Translations under genes and position numbers: made by a program | Source: Marinobacterium marinum | GTDB lineage: Bacteria; Pseudomonadota; Gammaproteobacteria; Pseudomonadales; Balneatricaceae | Direction of reading: 5' to 3' | Length of the DNA stretch: 64,000 nt | Assembly: GCF_013868415.1 (NCBI RefSeq) | Contig: NZ_JACEMT010000031.1 | Span: 1-64,000, forward strand | Part shown: positions 53,526-61,135 of the stretch, one piece after another | Numbering within the stretch: position 1 is the stretch's first letter | Layout of the letters: each line of letters begins with the position of its first letter | The notes under the pieces: model-generated | Database searches by the model: none | What the model saw: the letters and a program-made list of their open reading frames with translations, nothing else | Told to the model about the DNA's origin: nothing

Positions 53526-54281
53526 TCACTGTTTGTCCAGAAGCTCTCGCACCCAACCGGTGCGACGTTCACGCCAGATAATTTCATTTCGCAGCCGCTG
53601 CATCAGGCTAACGGCAAAGAAGCAGTAGAAGCCTATTACCATTACCAGCAGCGGAAGCCACATTTCCACCGGCATGGCCGGTTTTTCGGTCAGTTTGAAC
53701 GTAGCGGGCTGGTGCAGAGTGTTCCACCACTCCACCGAATACTTGATAATCGGGATATTCACCAGGCCGACCAGCGCCAGCACTGCCGATGCCTGCGCAG
53801 CAGTGGACTCGTTTTCAATCGCAGAGTTCAACGCCATGACGCCAAGGTAAAGGAAAAACAGGATCAGCATAGAGGTCAGGCGCGCATCCCATACCCACCA
53901 GGAGCCCCAGGTCGGCTTGCCCCAGATGGCACCGGTTGCCAGTGCCAACACGGCCATGGACGCACCAATCGGTGCTGCGGACTTGAGTACCATATCCGCC
54001 ACTTTCATTTTCCAGATCAGGCCGATGGCACCGGCCACCGCCATCAGCATATAGGCCGACTGCGCCAGAATCGCGGAAGGTACGTGAAGATAGATAATGC
54101 GAAAGCTGTTGCCTTGCTGGTAGTCTGCCGGCGCAAAGGCCAGGGCCCAGACCGACCCGCCGACCAACAGAACCAGTGCCGCAACGGCAAACCAGGGTAG
54201 CAGCTTGCCAGTGATCTGATAACACCAGCGGGGCGATGCCAGTTGATAGAACCAGCGTGGCATCCATTTTTTATCGGCCAT
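53526..54281 (-). CDS. ccmC: Heme-handling membrane protein CcmC
   Basis: A 251-residue protein with six helices and the WWD motif GKPTWGSWWVWDARLTSMLI. FRIIYLHVPSAILAQSAYML holds the first conserved His and SVEWWNTLHQP the second. It loads heme onto CcmE. The start MADKKWMPRWFYQL is chosen; an upstream frame reaches into ccmB. It lies 13 bp after ccmB. Confidence 0.95.
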   Translation of the reverse strand: MADKKWMPRWFYQLASPRWCYQITGKLLPWFAVAALVLLVGGSVWALAFAPADYQQGNSFRIIYLHVPSAILAQSAYMLMAVAGAIGLIWKMKVADMVLKSAAPIGASMAVLALATGAIWGKPTWGSWWVWDARLTSMLILFFLYLGVMALNSAIENESTAAQASAVLALVGLVNIPIIKYSVEWWNTLHQPATFKLTEKPAMPVEMWLPLLVMVIGFYCFFAVSLMQRLRNEIIWRERRTGWVRELLDKQ

Positions 54282-54294
54282 AAGCTCTCTTCTT

Positions 54295-55008
54295 TTAACT
54301 ACTGATCGATATCCGCAGTGCTGCACTGATTGCCAGTGGCGCCAAGGCAAGCGCCAGAGCCAGCAGTGCGCCCAACAGCGCCAGATACCCTCCCAACGGT
54401 AATCCGGTCACTGTCGCCTGCACCGCACTGGAACCAAAAATCAGCACCGGGATATACAGTGGCAGTACCAGCAGGGAGATCAACACCCCGCCCTTTTTCA
54501 AACCCACCGTCAGAGCCGCACCGATCGCACCGATCAGGCTCAGCGTCGGTGTTCCCAACAGCAGGCTCAACATCAGTCCCGGCATCCCCTCGGCGGGCAG
54601 AAACAGCATCACGCCCAACAGGGGCGCCATCAGCGTCAGCGCCAGACCGGTCATCATCCAGTGCGCAATGACCTTGGCCAACGCGACAACAAACAACGGC
54701 TGAGGGCTGAGCAGCAACTGCTCCAGCGAGCCGTCTTCGTAATCCGATCGAAACAAGGCATCCATCGACAGCAGTGTCGCCAGCAAAGCCGCTACCCAGA
54801 CGACGCCTGGTGCCAACTGCGCCAGAAAGCCGGATTCGGGACTGACTCCCAGCGGAAACAGCGTGGCAACCATCAAAAAGAAAATCAGCGGATTAACCAG
54901 ATCACTCTTACGCCGGAACGACAACAGAAATTCGCGGCGACAAGTCGCCATAAACAGTCCAGCCATGCCTTCAGAGGCCTGTTGCCGAGGATTAGTGTGC
55001 ATATTCAT
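54295..55008 (-). CDS. ccmB: Heme exporter permease CcmB
   Basis: A 237-residue, six-helix ABC membrane subunit with REFLLSFRRKSDLVNPLIFF, then GVSPESGFLAQLAPGVVWVA and FRSDYEDGSLEQLLLSPQPL, all typical of CcmB. It works with CcmA to release holo-CcmE. Start overlaps ccmA by ATGA. Confidence 0.95.
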   Translation of the reverse strand: MNMHTNPRQQASEGMAGLFMATCRREFLLSFRRKSDLVNPLIFFLMVATLFPLGVSPESGFLAQLAPGVVWVAALLATLLSMDALFRSDYEDGSLEQLLLSPQPLFVVALAKVIAHWMMTGLALTLMAPLLGVMLFLPAEGMPGLMLSLLLGTPTLSLIGAIGAALTVGLKKGGVLISLLVLPLYIPVLIFGSSAVQATVTGLPLGGYLALLGALLALALALAPLAISAALRISISS

Positions 55009-55646
55009 ACCGAAGTTCCCGCCAGCTGGTCCAGATTGATTTTGCGCACCGGCCCCTGGATTCCCAGTTCATGATGGGTCGTCAGCAGTACGCTGCCTCC
55101 CCGGCGCGCATGCTCCAGCAGTAACCGCTCCTTGGCAGCCACACCACGCTTATCGATGGCAGTGAAAGGTTCATCCAGAATCCACAGAGGGGCGCGACTC
55201 AAGTACAGACGCGCCAAGCTGACTCGGCGGTTCTGTCCCGCCGACAGGGAATGGCAAGGCACATCTTCAAATCCCCGCAGACCGACCTGCTGCAGTGCTT
55301 CCATAATGCCTGCAGCATCCATCAACGGACTGAGTGCCGCGTACCAGCGCAGATTTTCTTCCGGCGTCAGGACCGCCTTGACCCCGGCCTGATGACCAAA
55401 GTACAGAAGTTCACGGCAATACTGTTCACGCACTTCCGCCACAGGCTCGCCACGCCAGTAGATCGCGCCCTCGTAGTTGCGCGACAGACCGCTGAGGATA
55501 CGCAGCAGCGTTGTCTTGCCACTGCCGTTCTGGCCTTCAATCTGTACGATCTCGCCGGCATTCAGCGTAAAGCTCAACTGGCTGAACAACACGCGGTCAT
55601 CCCGCTCGCTAAACAGCTTCTGTACTTCCAACAGCGGCTCAGACAC
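55005..55646 (-). CDS. ccmA: Heme exporter ATPase CcmA
   Basis: A 213-residue ABC ATPase with Walker A EGQNGSGKTTLLRIL, signature HSLSAGQNRRVSLARL, Walker B LWILDEPFTAID and switch His (TTHHEL). The GTG start at 55646 has GAAGGG seven bases upstream; the frame remains open 60 codons further but that part is not conserved. First gene of the long ccm-zipA-ligA direction. Confidence 0.94.
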   Translation of the reverse strand: MSEPLLEVQKLFSERDDRVLFSQLSFTLNAGEIVQIEGQNGSGKTTLLRILSGLSRNYEGAIYWRGEPVAEVREQYCRELLYFGHQAGVKAVLTPEENLRWYAALSPLMDAAGIMEALQQVGLRGFEDVPCHSLSAGQNRRVSLARLYLSRAPLWILDEPFTAIDKRGVAAKERLLLEHARRGGSVLLTTHHELGIQGPVRKINLDQLAGTSV

Positions 55647-55697
55647 GCGCAAACCCTTCAAAAAACATGCAACTGGTCGATAATGAATTAAGACGCC

Positions 55698-55727
55698 ATT
55701 ATATACAGATTGGCCAACCACCGTCAG
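55698..55727 (-). promoter_or_regulatory. Candidate promoter of the ccm operon
   Basis: On the minus strand CTGACG (55722-55727) and a perfect TATAAT (55698-55703) are 18 bp apart, about 50 bp before the ccmA start. The divergent fliK-like gene starts 31 bp beyond the -35 box. Confidence 0.55.
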
Positions 55728-55758
55728 GCTCAACTTGCCACCACTATGGAGTAAACGG

Positions 55759-57681
55759 GTGTTACCCACGACCATTATCAATAATTCTGGTAATACCGGT
55801 AGCGGCACGGGCGCAACAGCCGACAAGCCTCAGGTCGCCCCACTGCTGCCCGGCGGGCAGGCGCTCATGGCCATCGTCAAACAGGTTGCTGCAGGAACCC
55901 TGGGCGACCAGGTTTTTCGAATACAGGTTGAAGCCGACAATCGCTTGCTGGAGCTGGCGACGCGAGCTCCCTTGAATCCGGGCGACCGGGTGCAGATCAG
56001 CCGCACACCCGGTGGTGAACTGCAACTGAGCCTGCCACCACCGCCCCCTGCGCCAGGCGCGCCGCAGCAACAGCCTGCCGTCCTGATACTGCAGGCAGCC
56101 GCCTCTCAACTCCCACAGATACGACAAAGTCTGCCGCTGAACAGTCCACAGACGGCTCAGGTACACAGCTCAACTCCACTCCCCTCAGCCTCCCTGGGAC
56201 CCGGCCAAGGGACCGCGCCACACTCAGTAGCAGCGCCGCCAGGTACTTCGCCCAACGCCCCCGATACATCTCTCCGGCACACCTCCGCTCCGCCCACACC
56301 ACAGCACGGGACATCACGGCCACCCGAAAGCAGCGCAACCAGCGGCTCTTCAGCCACAGCCCCAACACCCACTCGCTTGGCCACACCTCCCGCCGGCATA
56401 CAAGGCCAGACCTATTCAGCTCAGCTGCAGCAGATCAGCCAACTGGGGGCTGTACTGAACGCCGGCCGCTCCCCGGCGCCTGCACCCGCTGCCACGCCGA
56501 GCACAGCCATACCGGCAAACGCCCCTGCGGCAAACCCGGCCTCCCCCGTTCCGGGAAACGTCACACCCGCACCGCGCCCACCCGCCTCTCCCGTCACGAC
56601 ATCTGGCACTCCTGGCCCGGCTCACACAGACAACGCACCGGCACGCATCAGTCAGGCAGGCAATCACCTGCTGCAGGCGCTGGGCCAGCAGCAGCCCCGC
56701 ACGCCGGTCCAGCATCAGGTACAACTCCAGCTGGCTAACCTGTCACTGCAGCTGCTCAGTCCTCGCCCCCTGCAGGCGGGACAACAGGTTACCCTGACCC
56801 GCGTGAGTGATCAGCAGATACACTTGCAGCCAATGACACCCGCTCGCCCCCCCGAGCCACCGCCTGCCAGTCAGGCCGCGATGCAACACGCCCTGCGCGA
56901 AGCCCTGCCACAGCAAATTCCGCTGGGCGATGCCTTGAACCAGCTGCTCCAGTTGAGCCAGGCCCCGGCCGTTCGCGGCCAAAGCGCCATCGGCCAGCTG
57001 GTTCAATCAATGCTGAGCCTGTTCAGCGTGACCCCCGGCAGCGCCGATGCCGATCAGGCAATACAACGCAACCTGCAGCAGGGCGGCCTGTTCACCGAAT
57101 CCCGGCTGGCACACAGCCAAGGGGGAGACAAGCCGCCTGCCGACCTGAAACAGCACCTGGGCCAGCTATTGAAGCTGGCCGAGCAACTGCCGCCGGAACC
57201 ACGTCAACAGATGCAGCGCCTGGTTGAAGCCCTGCAGGCCCGTAGTACCAGCCAGCAGATCAGCAGTCTGGGAGCCTGGAAGGAACTGCCGGATGGCAGC
57301 CAGGAACGCGTGTTCCGCATGGATCTGCCGATTCGACAGGAGGAACGGCAAGACACGGCGGAACTGGTTATCAGCGAACACAAGCGTAACAGCGCGCAGC
57401 AGGGACCAACCTCGTTCTGGAGTGTCGCTCTGAGTTTCGATCTGCAACAGCAGGGCAGTATGGATGTGCGCCTGAGTCTGCATGAAGGCTGGCGCCTGCA
57501 ATTGCAATTCTGGACCGAAACTGAAACCACGCTAAGCCGGATTGAACAGCAGCTGGAACCCCTTGCCCAGGACCTGCACCGGAAAGGGTTTATCGTCGAC
57601 CACATTCAGGCACGTCAGGGTCGACCGCATCAACCCCAGCTGAACGATATTCAGCATCGCCTGGTGGATATACACACATGA
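55759..57681 (+). CDS. fliK: FliK-like hook-length control protein
   Basis: A 640-residue protein from the GTG at 55759 (GGAG seven bases upstream). The middle (about 85-320) is extremely rich in Pro, Ala, Ser and Thr, as in molecular-ruler proteins. The C-terminal part (about 540-630: FWSVALSFDLQQQGSMDVRL, LHEGWRLQLQFWTETETTLS) is a Flg_hook/FliK-type domain. It is paired by a 4-bp overlap with a small FlhB-like gene, the usual FliK partner. No other flagellar structural genes are in the window, so it may be the main FliK or a second copy. Confidence 0.75.
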   Translation: MLPTTIINNSGNTGSGTGATADKPQVAPLLPGGQALMAIVKQVAAGTLGDQVFRIQVEADNRLLELATRAPLNPGDRVQISRTPGGELQLSLPPPPPAPGAPQQQPAVLILQAAASQLPQIRQSLPLNSPQTAQVHSSTPLPSASLGPGQGTAPHSVAAPPGTSPNAPDTSLRHTSAPPTPQHGTSRPPESSATSGSSATAPTPTRLATPPAGIQGQTYSAQLQQISQLGAVLNAGRSPAPAPAATPSTAIPANAPAANPASPVPGNVTPAPRPPASPVTTSGTPGPAHTDNAPARISQAGNHLLQALGQQQPRTPVQHQVQLQLANLSLQLLSPRPLQAGQQVTLTRVSDQQIHLQPMTPARPPEPPPASQAAMQHALREALPQQIPLGDALNQLLQLSQAPAVRGQSAIGQLVQSMLSLFSVTPGSADADQAIQRNLQQGGLFTESRLAHSQGGDKPPADLKQHLGQLLKLAEQLPPEPRQQMQRLVEALQARSTSQQISSLGAWKELPDGSQERVFRMDLPIRQEERQDTAELVISEHKRNSAQQGPTSFWSVALSFDLQQQGSMDVRLSLHEGWRLQLQFWTETETTLSRIEQQLEPLAQDLHRKGFIVDHIQARQGRPHQPQLNDIQHRLVDIHT

Positions 57682-57968
57682 GCACATCGGAAACACCTGA
57701 CCGCCGTGCGGCCGCACTCAAGTATGATCCCGATACCCCCGGCGCACCCCGCCTGGTTGCCAAGGGACAGGGGTTGATTGCCGAACAGATTCTGGCGCTG
57801 GCCGAAGAACATGGCATCCACATTCATCAAAGCCCCGAACTGCTCGACGTGCTGGTACGACTGGAGTTGGGAGAGGAGATTCCCGAGGCCCTGTATCGGG
57901 CCATTGCCGAAGTCATCGCCTTTGCCTACAGCCTCAAGGATGAGGCGGATGCAAAGCCGCCTCAATGA
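57678..57968 (+). CDS. Small FlhB-like protein (FlhB C-terminal domain homologue)
   Basis: A 96-residue protein resembling only the cytoplasmic export-switch domain of FlhB (AAALKYDPDTPGAPRLVAKG, IAEQILALAEEHGIHIHQSP, LDVLVRLELGEEIPEALYRA, IAEVIAFAYSL). The NPTH autocleavage motif and the membrane domain are absent, so it corresponds to the part after cleavage. Such FhlB proteins can partly replace the FlhB C-terminal domain in known cases. Overlaps fliK by ATGA and the converging DUF2802 gene by 7 bp. Confidence 0.88.
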   Translation: MSTSETPDRRAAALKYDPDTPGAPRLVAKGQGLIAEQILALAEEHGIHIHQSPELLDVLVRLELGEEIPEALYRAIAEVIAFAYSLKDEADAKPPQ

Positions 57969-58381
57969 CGCTGGTGCTGCTCCGGCAACAGCTCATGACT
58001 GTGTAGCTCTCGGTGCAACAGGGCCATCAACTCAGCTTCCGGGCGGCCAATACCGCAGTTGCGCACCAGGTCGTCCACGGAAGCTCCCATTTCCATCAAT
58101 TTGGCCGCCTGATTGTAGGCCAGCACCCCTGGATCACGATTCTCCAGTTCCTGCTGCTTTTCAACCGTAATATCGAGCCGGCGTTCAATGGCCATCAGCC
58201 GCTTGCCCATCCCGATCGAGCCGTTGGTCATTGAGCGTATTTCATTGCGCAGCACGTTGATCAGTGCCTGGTGCTGCCGCTCCTGATGCTTGAGCCGTAC
58301 CAGCAGGTACAGGCAAACAGCAGCTGCCAAACAGGCAACCACGGTCAGCAACAGCATGAAAAACAATGAATACTCAGCCAC
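57962..58381 (-). CDS. DUF2802 family membrane protein
   Basis: A 139-residue protein with one N-terminal helix (about 5-28), a coiled coil (about 30-85) and the conserved C-terminal motif KLMEMGASVDDLVRNCGIGR followed by PEAELMALLHREL, typical of DUF2802 proteins found at the end of polar chemotaxis operons. The start is GTG. Function unknown; the helical tail looks like a small HTH-type fold. Confidence 0.82.
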   Translation of the reverse strand: MAEYSLFFMLLLTVVACLAAAVCLYLLVRLKHQERQHQALINVLRNEIRSMTNGSIGMGKRLMAIERRLDITVEKQQELENRDPGVLAYNQAAKLMEMGASVDDLVRNCGIGRPEAELMALLHRELHSHELLPEQHQRH

Positions 58382-58464
58382 GCGCGCATCCAGATCCGGT
58401 TAAATCTACCCCACAGCAGGGCAAAACGGCAGTGTAACCGATAGAACTGTGGGCTTCAGCGAAT

Positions 58465-59079
58465 TCATGCACAGGCCGCTTCCAGTTCCAGCAGAAGCTG
58501 CTCGATATCAAGAATCGCACAACGCTCCGGCATGTAGGTTCCCAATAGCCAGGTGCGCTGGCGCGCATCCTGATGCCGATTGATGGCAGCAACCGGAATA
58601 CGCACCGACTGCACCAGTCCGTCACAGGCCAACGCCCAGCGCCGGCCTTTAAGAATCACGACTTCCAGATAGCGGGAGTATTCGGGCTTGTAACGTTCGG
58701 GAATGAGCCAGCGTGCCGTATCGACAATACGCGTCCAGGCCGGTGCCTGCCCGAAGCGGCCAATCATCCAGTCAGGGCCCTCAAGGCTCAGCGCCAGATC
58801 GGTCAAATGCATCGAGCCTTCGACATGGTCAAAAGGTATCGCCAGCTTGAGGCCGTGCATGTCCACCAGAATGCAGTTCAGTTCTTCACCGGTTGAAGCT
58901 TCAACCGCTGGCACCTCAACCGGGGAGGGTTCGGCCACGCCGGCGACCTCCTCTGACACGGGCTCCACCGCAGACGCCGTATCAGCCACAACAGGCTCAT
59001 CCGCCACGACGCCTTCCAACAGGGGATCTTGCAGCAGCGCTTCCAGGTATTCGTATACGACTTGCTTCTGGTCGGCCAT
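58465..59079 (-). CDS. parP: CheW-like polar array protein ParP
   Basis: A 204-residue protein with an acidic Val/Pro-rich N-terminal extension (about 15-65) and a CheW-like domain (about 68-200: NCILVDMHGLKLAIPFDHVE, DTARWLIPERY, WALACDGLVQSVRIP). The extension, plus its position next to the ParA-type gene, fits ParP (PA1463-like), which links chemotaxis arrays to ParC at the pole. AGGAG precedes the ATG and the gene follows parC by 3 bp. A separate canonical CheW gene is not found here. Confidence 0.83.
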   Translation of the reverse strand: MADQKQVVYEYLEALLQDPLLEGVVADEPVVADTASAVEPVSEEVAGVAEPSPVEVPAVEASTGEELNCILVDMHGLKLAIPFDHVEGSMHLTDLALSLEGPDWMIGRFGQAPAWTRIVDTARWLIPERYKPEYSRYLEVVILKGRRWALACDGLVQSVRIPVAAINRHQDARQRTWLLGTYMPERCAILDIEQLLLELEAACA

Positions 59080-59082
59080 CAG

Positions 59083-59859
59083 TCACTCCTGTTCTTGCGG
59101 TTCCAGCAGATTACGCAACAGGCGTGCATACGCATGGACCCCGCGACTGCCTGCATCCAGTGACGAAGGCACCATACCCTTGAGACTGGCATTCCTGAAC
59201 TTGGTATCAACCGGTACAACCGCCTTGGACAGATATTCGGGGTACAGTTTATGCAACTCGCGCAAGCTGTTAACCGATGCCTGGGTGCGACGATCATAAA
59301 AAGTTGGCACCACCGTGAATGGCAACTTGTGCTTGCGTGCCCGGTTGATCATGTGGATGGTCCGCACCATGCGCTCCAGCCCCTTGAGCGCCAGAAACTC
59401 GGTCTGCACCGGCACCACCAGGTGATGGCAAGCCGCCAACGCATTGACCATCAGCACTCCCAATACGGGCGGACTATCAATGAGCACGTAATCATATTCA
59501 GCCTGCAGGTGGCGCAGTGCCCTGGCCACTTGCAGACCCATGCCTTCCTGCGTAACCGCCTTGCGCTCCAGTGTTGCCAACGCCGTCGCTGCCGGCATCA
59601 GCCTGATACTTTCGTGACTGGTTTCCAGGATCAGCTCCTGCACTCGCTCGGCCGTGACGCCCGCAGGCATGAACAGGTCATAGACACTATTGCCAAGCTC
59701 ATCCGGGTCGTAGCGAAAATAGCTGGTCATGGATCCATGCGGGTCCAGGTCGACCAGCAATACCCGATAGCCGACCTCCGCAAGAAGACCGGCCAGAGAG
59801 ATCGCCGTCGTTGTTTTGCCTACGCCCCCCTTCTGGTTGGCGACTGCCCATACCTGCAT
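59083..59859 (-). CDS. parC: ParA-like ATPase ParC for chemotaxis array placement
   Basis: A 258-residue MinD/ParA-type ATPase with deviant Walker A NQKGGVGKTTTAISLAGLL (two Lys), Walker A' LLVDLDPHGSMTSYF and Walker B YDYVLIDSPPVLG. In Vibrio and Pseudomonas this gene between cheB and parP directs polar localisation of chemotaxis arrays. Not a plasmid partition gene: no ParB or parS is beside it. Confidence 0.9.
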   Translation of the reverse strand: MQVWAVANQKGGVGKTTTAISLAGLLAEVGYRVLLVDLDPHGSMTSYFRYDPDELGNSVYDLFMPAGVTAERVQELILETSHESIRLMPAATALATLERKAVTQEGMGLQVARALRHLQAEYDYVLIDSPPVLGVLMVNALAACHHLVVPVQTEFLALKGLERMVRTIHMINRARKHKLPFTVVPTFYDRRTQASVNSLRELHKLYPEYLSKAVVPVDTKFRNASLKGMVPSSLDAGSRGVHAYARLLRNLLEPQEQE

Positions 59860-59890
59860 CTGTAAGATCCTGTTTTACGGCCGGGAGAAT

Positions 59891-61111
59891 CTAGCGCACG
59901 CCTCGCTGAGCCAGCAAGGGGCCAATATCATCCAGCTCAAGCACGGCATCCGCCAGCCCCTCATTCACTACGGCCTGCGGCATGCCATAAATGGTGCAAC
60001 TGTCCCTATTCTGCGCCCACATGGTCGAGCCTGCCTGTTTCAGCAGACGTGCGCCATCACACCCGTCGGCTCCCATGCCGGTCAAGATAACGCCCAGCAC
60101 CTTGTTGCCATAAAGCTTGGCCGCAGAGGCATAGGTCACATCCACACTGGGCTTGTACGTTAAACGCTCGTCACCCGCCAAAATCCTGACACGATCCTTC
60201 TGTCGCGGGTCCAGCATCATCTGCAAGCCACCCGGAGCCAACAGGGCCTGCCCCGGTGACAGCAGATCACCATCTTCCGCCTCCTTGACCCGGATGCGAC
60301 ACTGCTGGTTCAACCGCTCGGCAAACACCTGAGTAAAGGTTTTCGGCATGTGCTGCACCAGCAAAATCGGATAGGGGTAATCGGCCGGCAACTGCATCAG
60401 CACCTTTTGCAGCGCGGCAGGACCACCAGTCGATGCGCCGATCACTACCAACTTACAGTCGGGGAACTGAACGCGAGAGGCCAGCGTTGTCACCGGATCG
60501 CTCGCGGCCGGTCGCACCGGAGCCAGCGCGGACTGACGCTCCCGAACCGCCGTAGCCGATGGCGTGGCAGCCGTAGGCACAGCCGCCGAGGGCGCGCCGA
60601 CGGAGCGCCGGGGCGTACGCGCAGTCTCGGGACGAAAAACCATCGTCGTACCCGGCTGCCGGTCACGTCCGGGAACGCTGCGCTCCAGGGCACGGCTCGG
60701 CCGGAAGCGCCGGGAGCGTCCCAACGCAACCAGTCGGTCGATCAACTGAGAACGCACCCCGCTGTTCTTGTCCATCCAGGCACGAATATCCTTGGGCAGG
60801 TAATCGGCCGCCCCCGCCTCCAGTGCCTGCAACGTGACCCGCGCCCCTTCATGCGTGAGCGAGGACAGCATCAGTACATTGGTCGGTGCCTCTCGCATGA
60901 TGATACGAACCGCTTCAATACCGTTCATCTGCGGCATTTCCACATCCATGGTCACGACGTCCGGCTTCAGCCGCTTGACCAGGTCAACGGCCTCCTTCCC
61001 GTTGACCGCCGTACCGACCACTCGCAATCTGGCATCCGACTGCAACATCTCTTCGATACGATGACGGAAAAAACCCGAGTCATCGACAATCAGCACATTA
61101 ACCGGCATCAA
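59891..61111 (-). CDS. cheB: Protein-glutamate methylesterase CheB
   Basis: A 406-residue receptor methylesterase/deamidase. The receiver domain has D10/D11 and phosphoacceptor D56 (VVTMDVEMPQMNG). A long basic Pro/Arg/Ala-rich linker (about 140-215) leads to the catalytic domain with VIGASTGGPAALQKVL (Ser), LLVQHMPKTFTQVFAERLN (His) and ILTGMGADGCDGA (Asp). A second Met directly after the first is an equally good start. It adapts flagellar chemoreceptors and is itself activated by CheA. Confidence 0.95.
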   Translation of the reverse strand: MMPVNVLIVDDSGFFRHRIEEMLQSDARLRVVGTAVNGKEAVDLVKRLKPDVVTMDVEMPQMNGIEAVRIIMREAPTNVLMLSSLTHEGARVTLQALEAGAADYLPKDIRAWMDKNSGVRSQLIDRLVALGRSRRFRPSRALERSVPGRDRQPGTTMVFRPETARTPRRSVGAPSAAVPTAATPSATAVRERQSALAPVRPAASDPVTTLASRVQFPDCKLVVIGASTGGPAALQKVLMQLPADYPYPILLVQHMPKTFTQVFAERLNQQCRIRVKEAEDGDLLSPGQALLAPGGLQMMLDPRQKDRVRILAGDERLTYKPSVDVTYASAAKLYGNKVLGVILTGMGADGCDGARLLKQAGSTMWAQNRDSCTIYGMPQAVVNEGLADAVLELDDIGPLLAQRGVR

Positions 61112-61135
61112 GGTCCCTCATTTACGCCTGTCGCT

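Noticed and set aside
59083-59859. Plasmid or chromosome partition ParA
   Set aside because: No ParB or parS nearby; its place between cheB and a CheW-like parP identifies it as the chemotaxis-array ParC.
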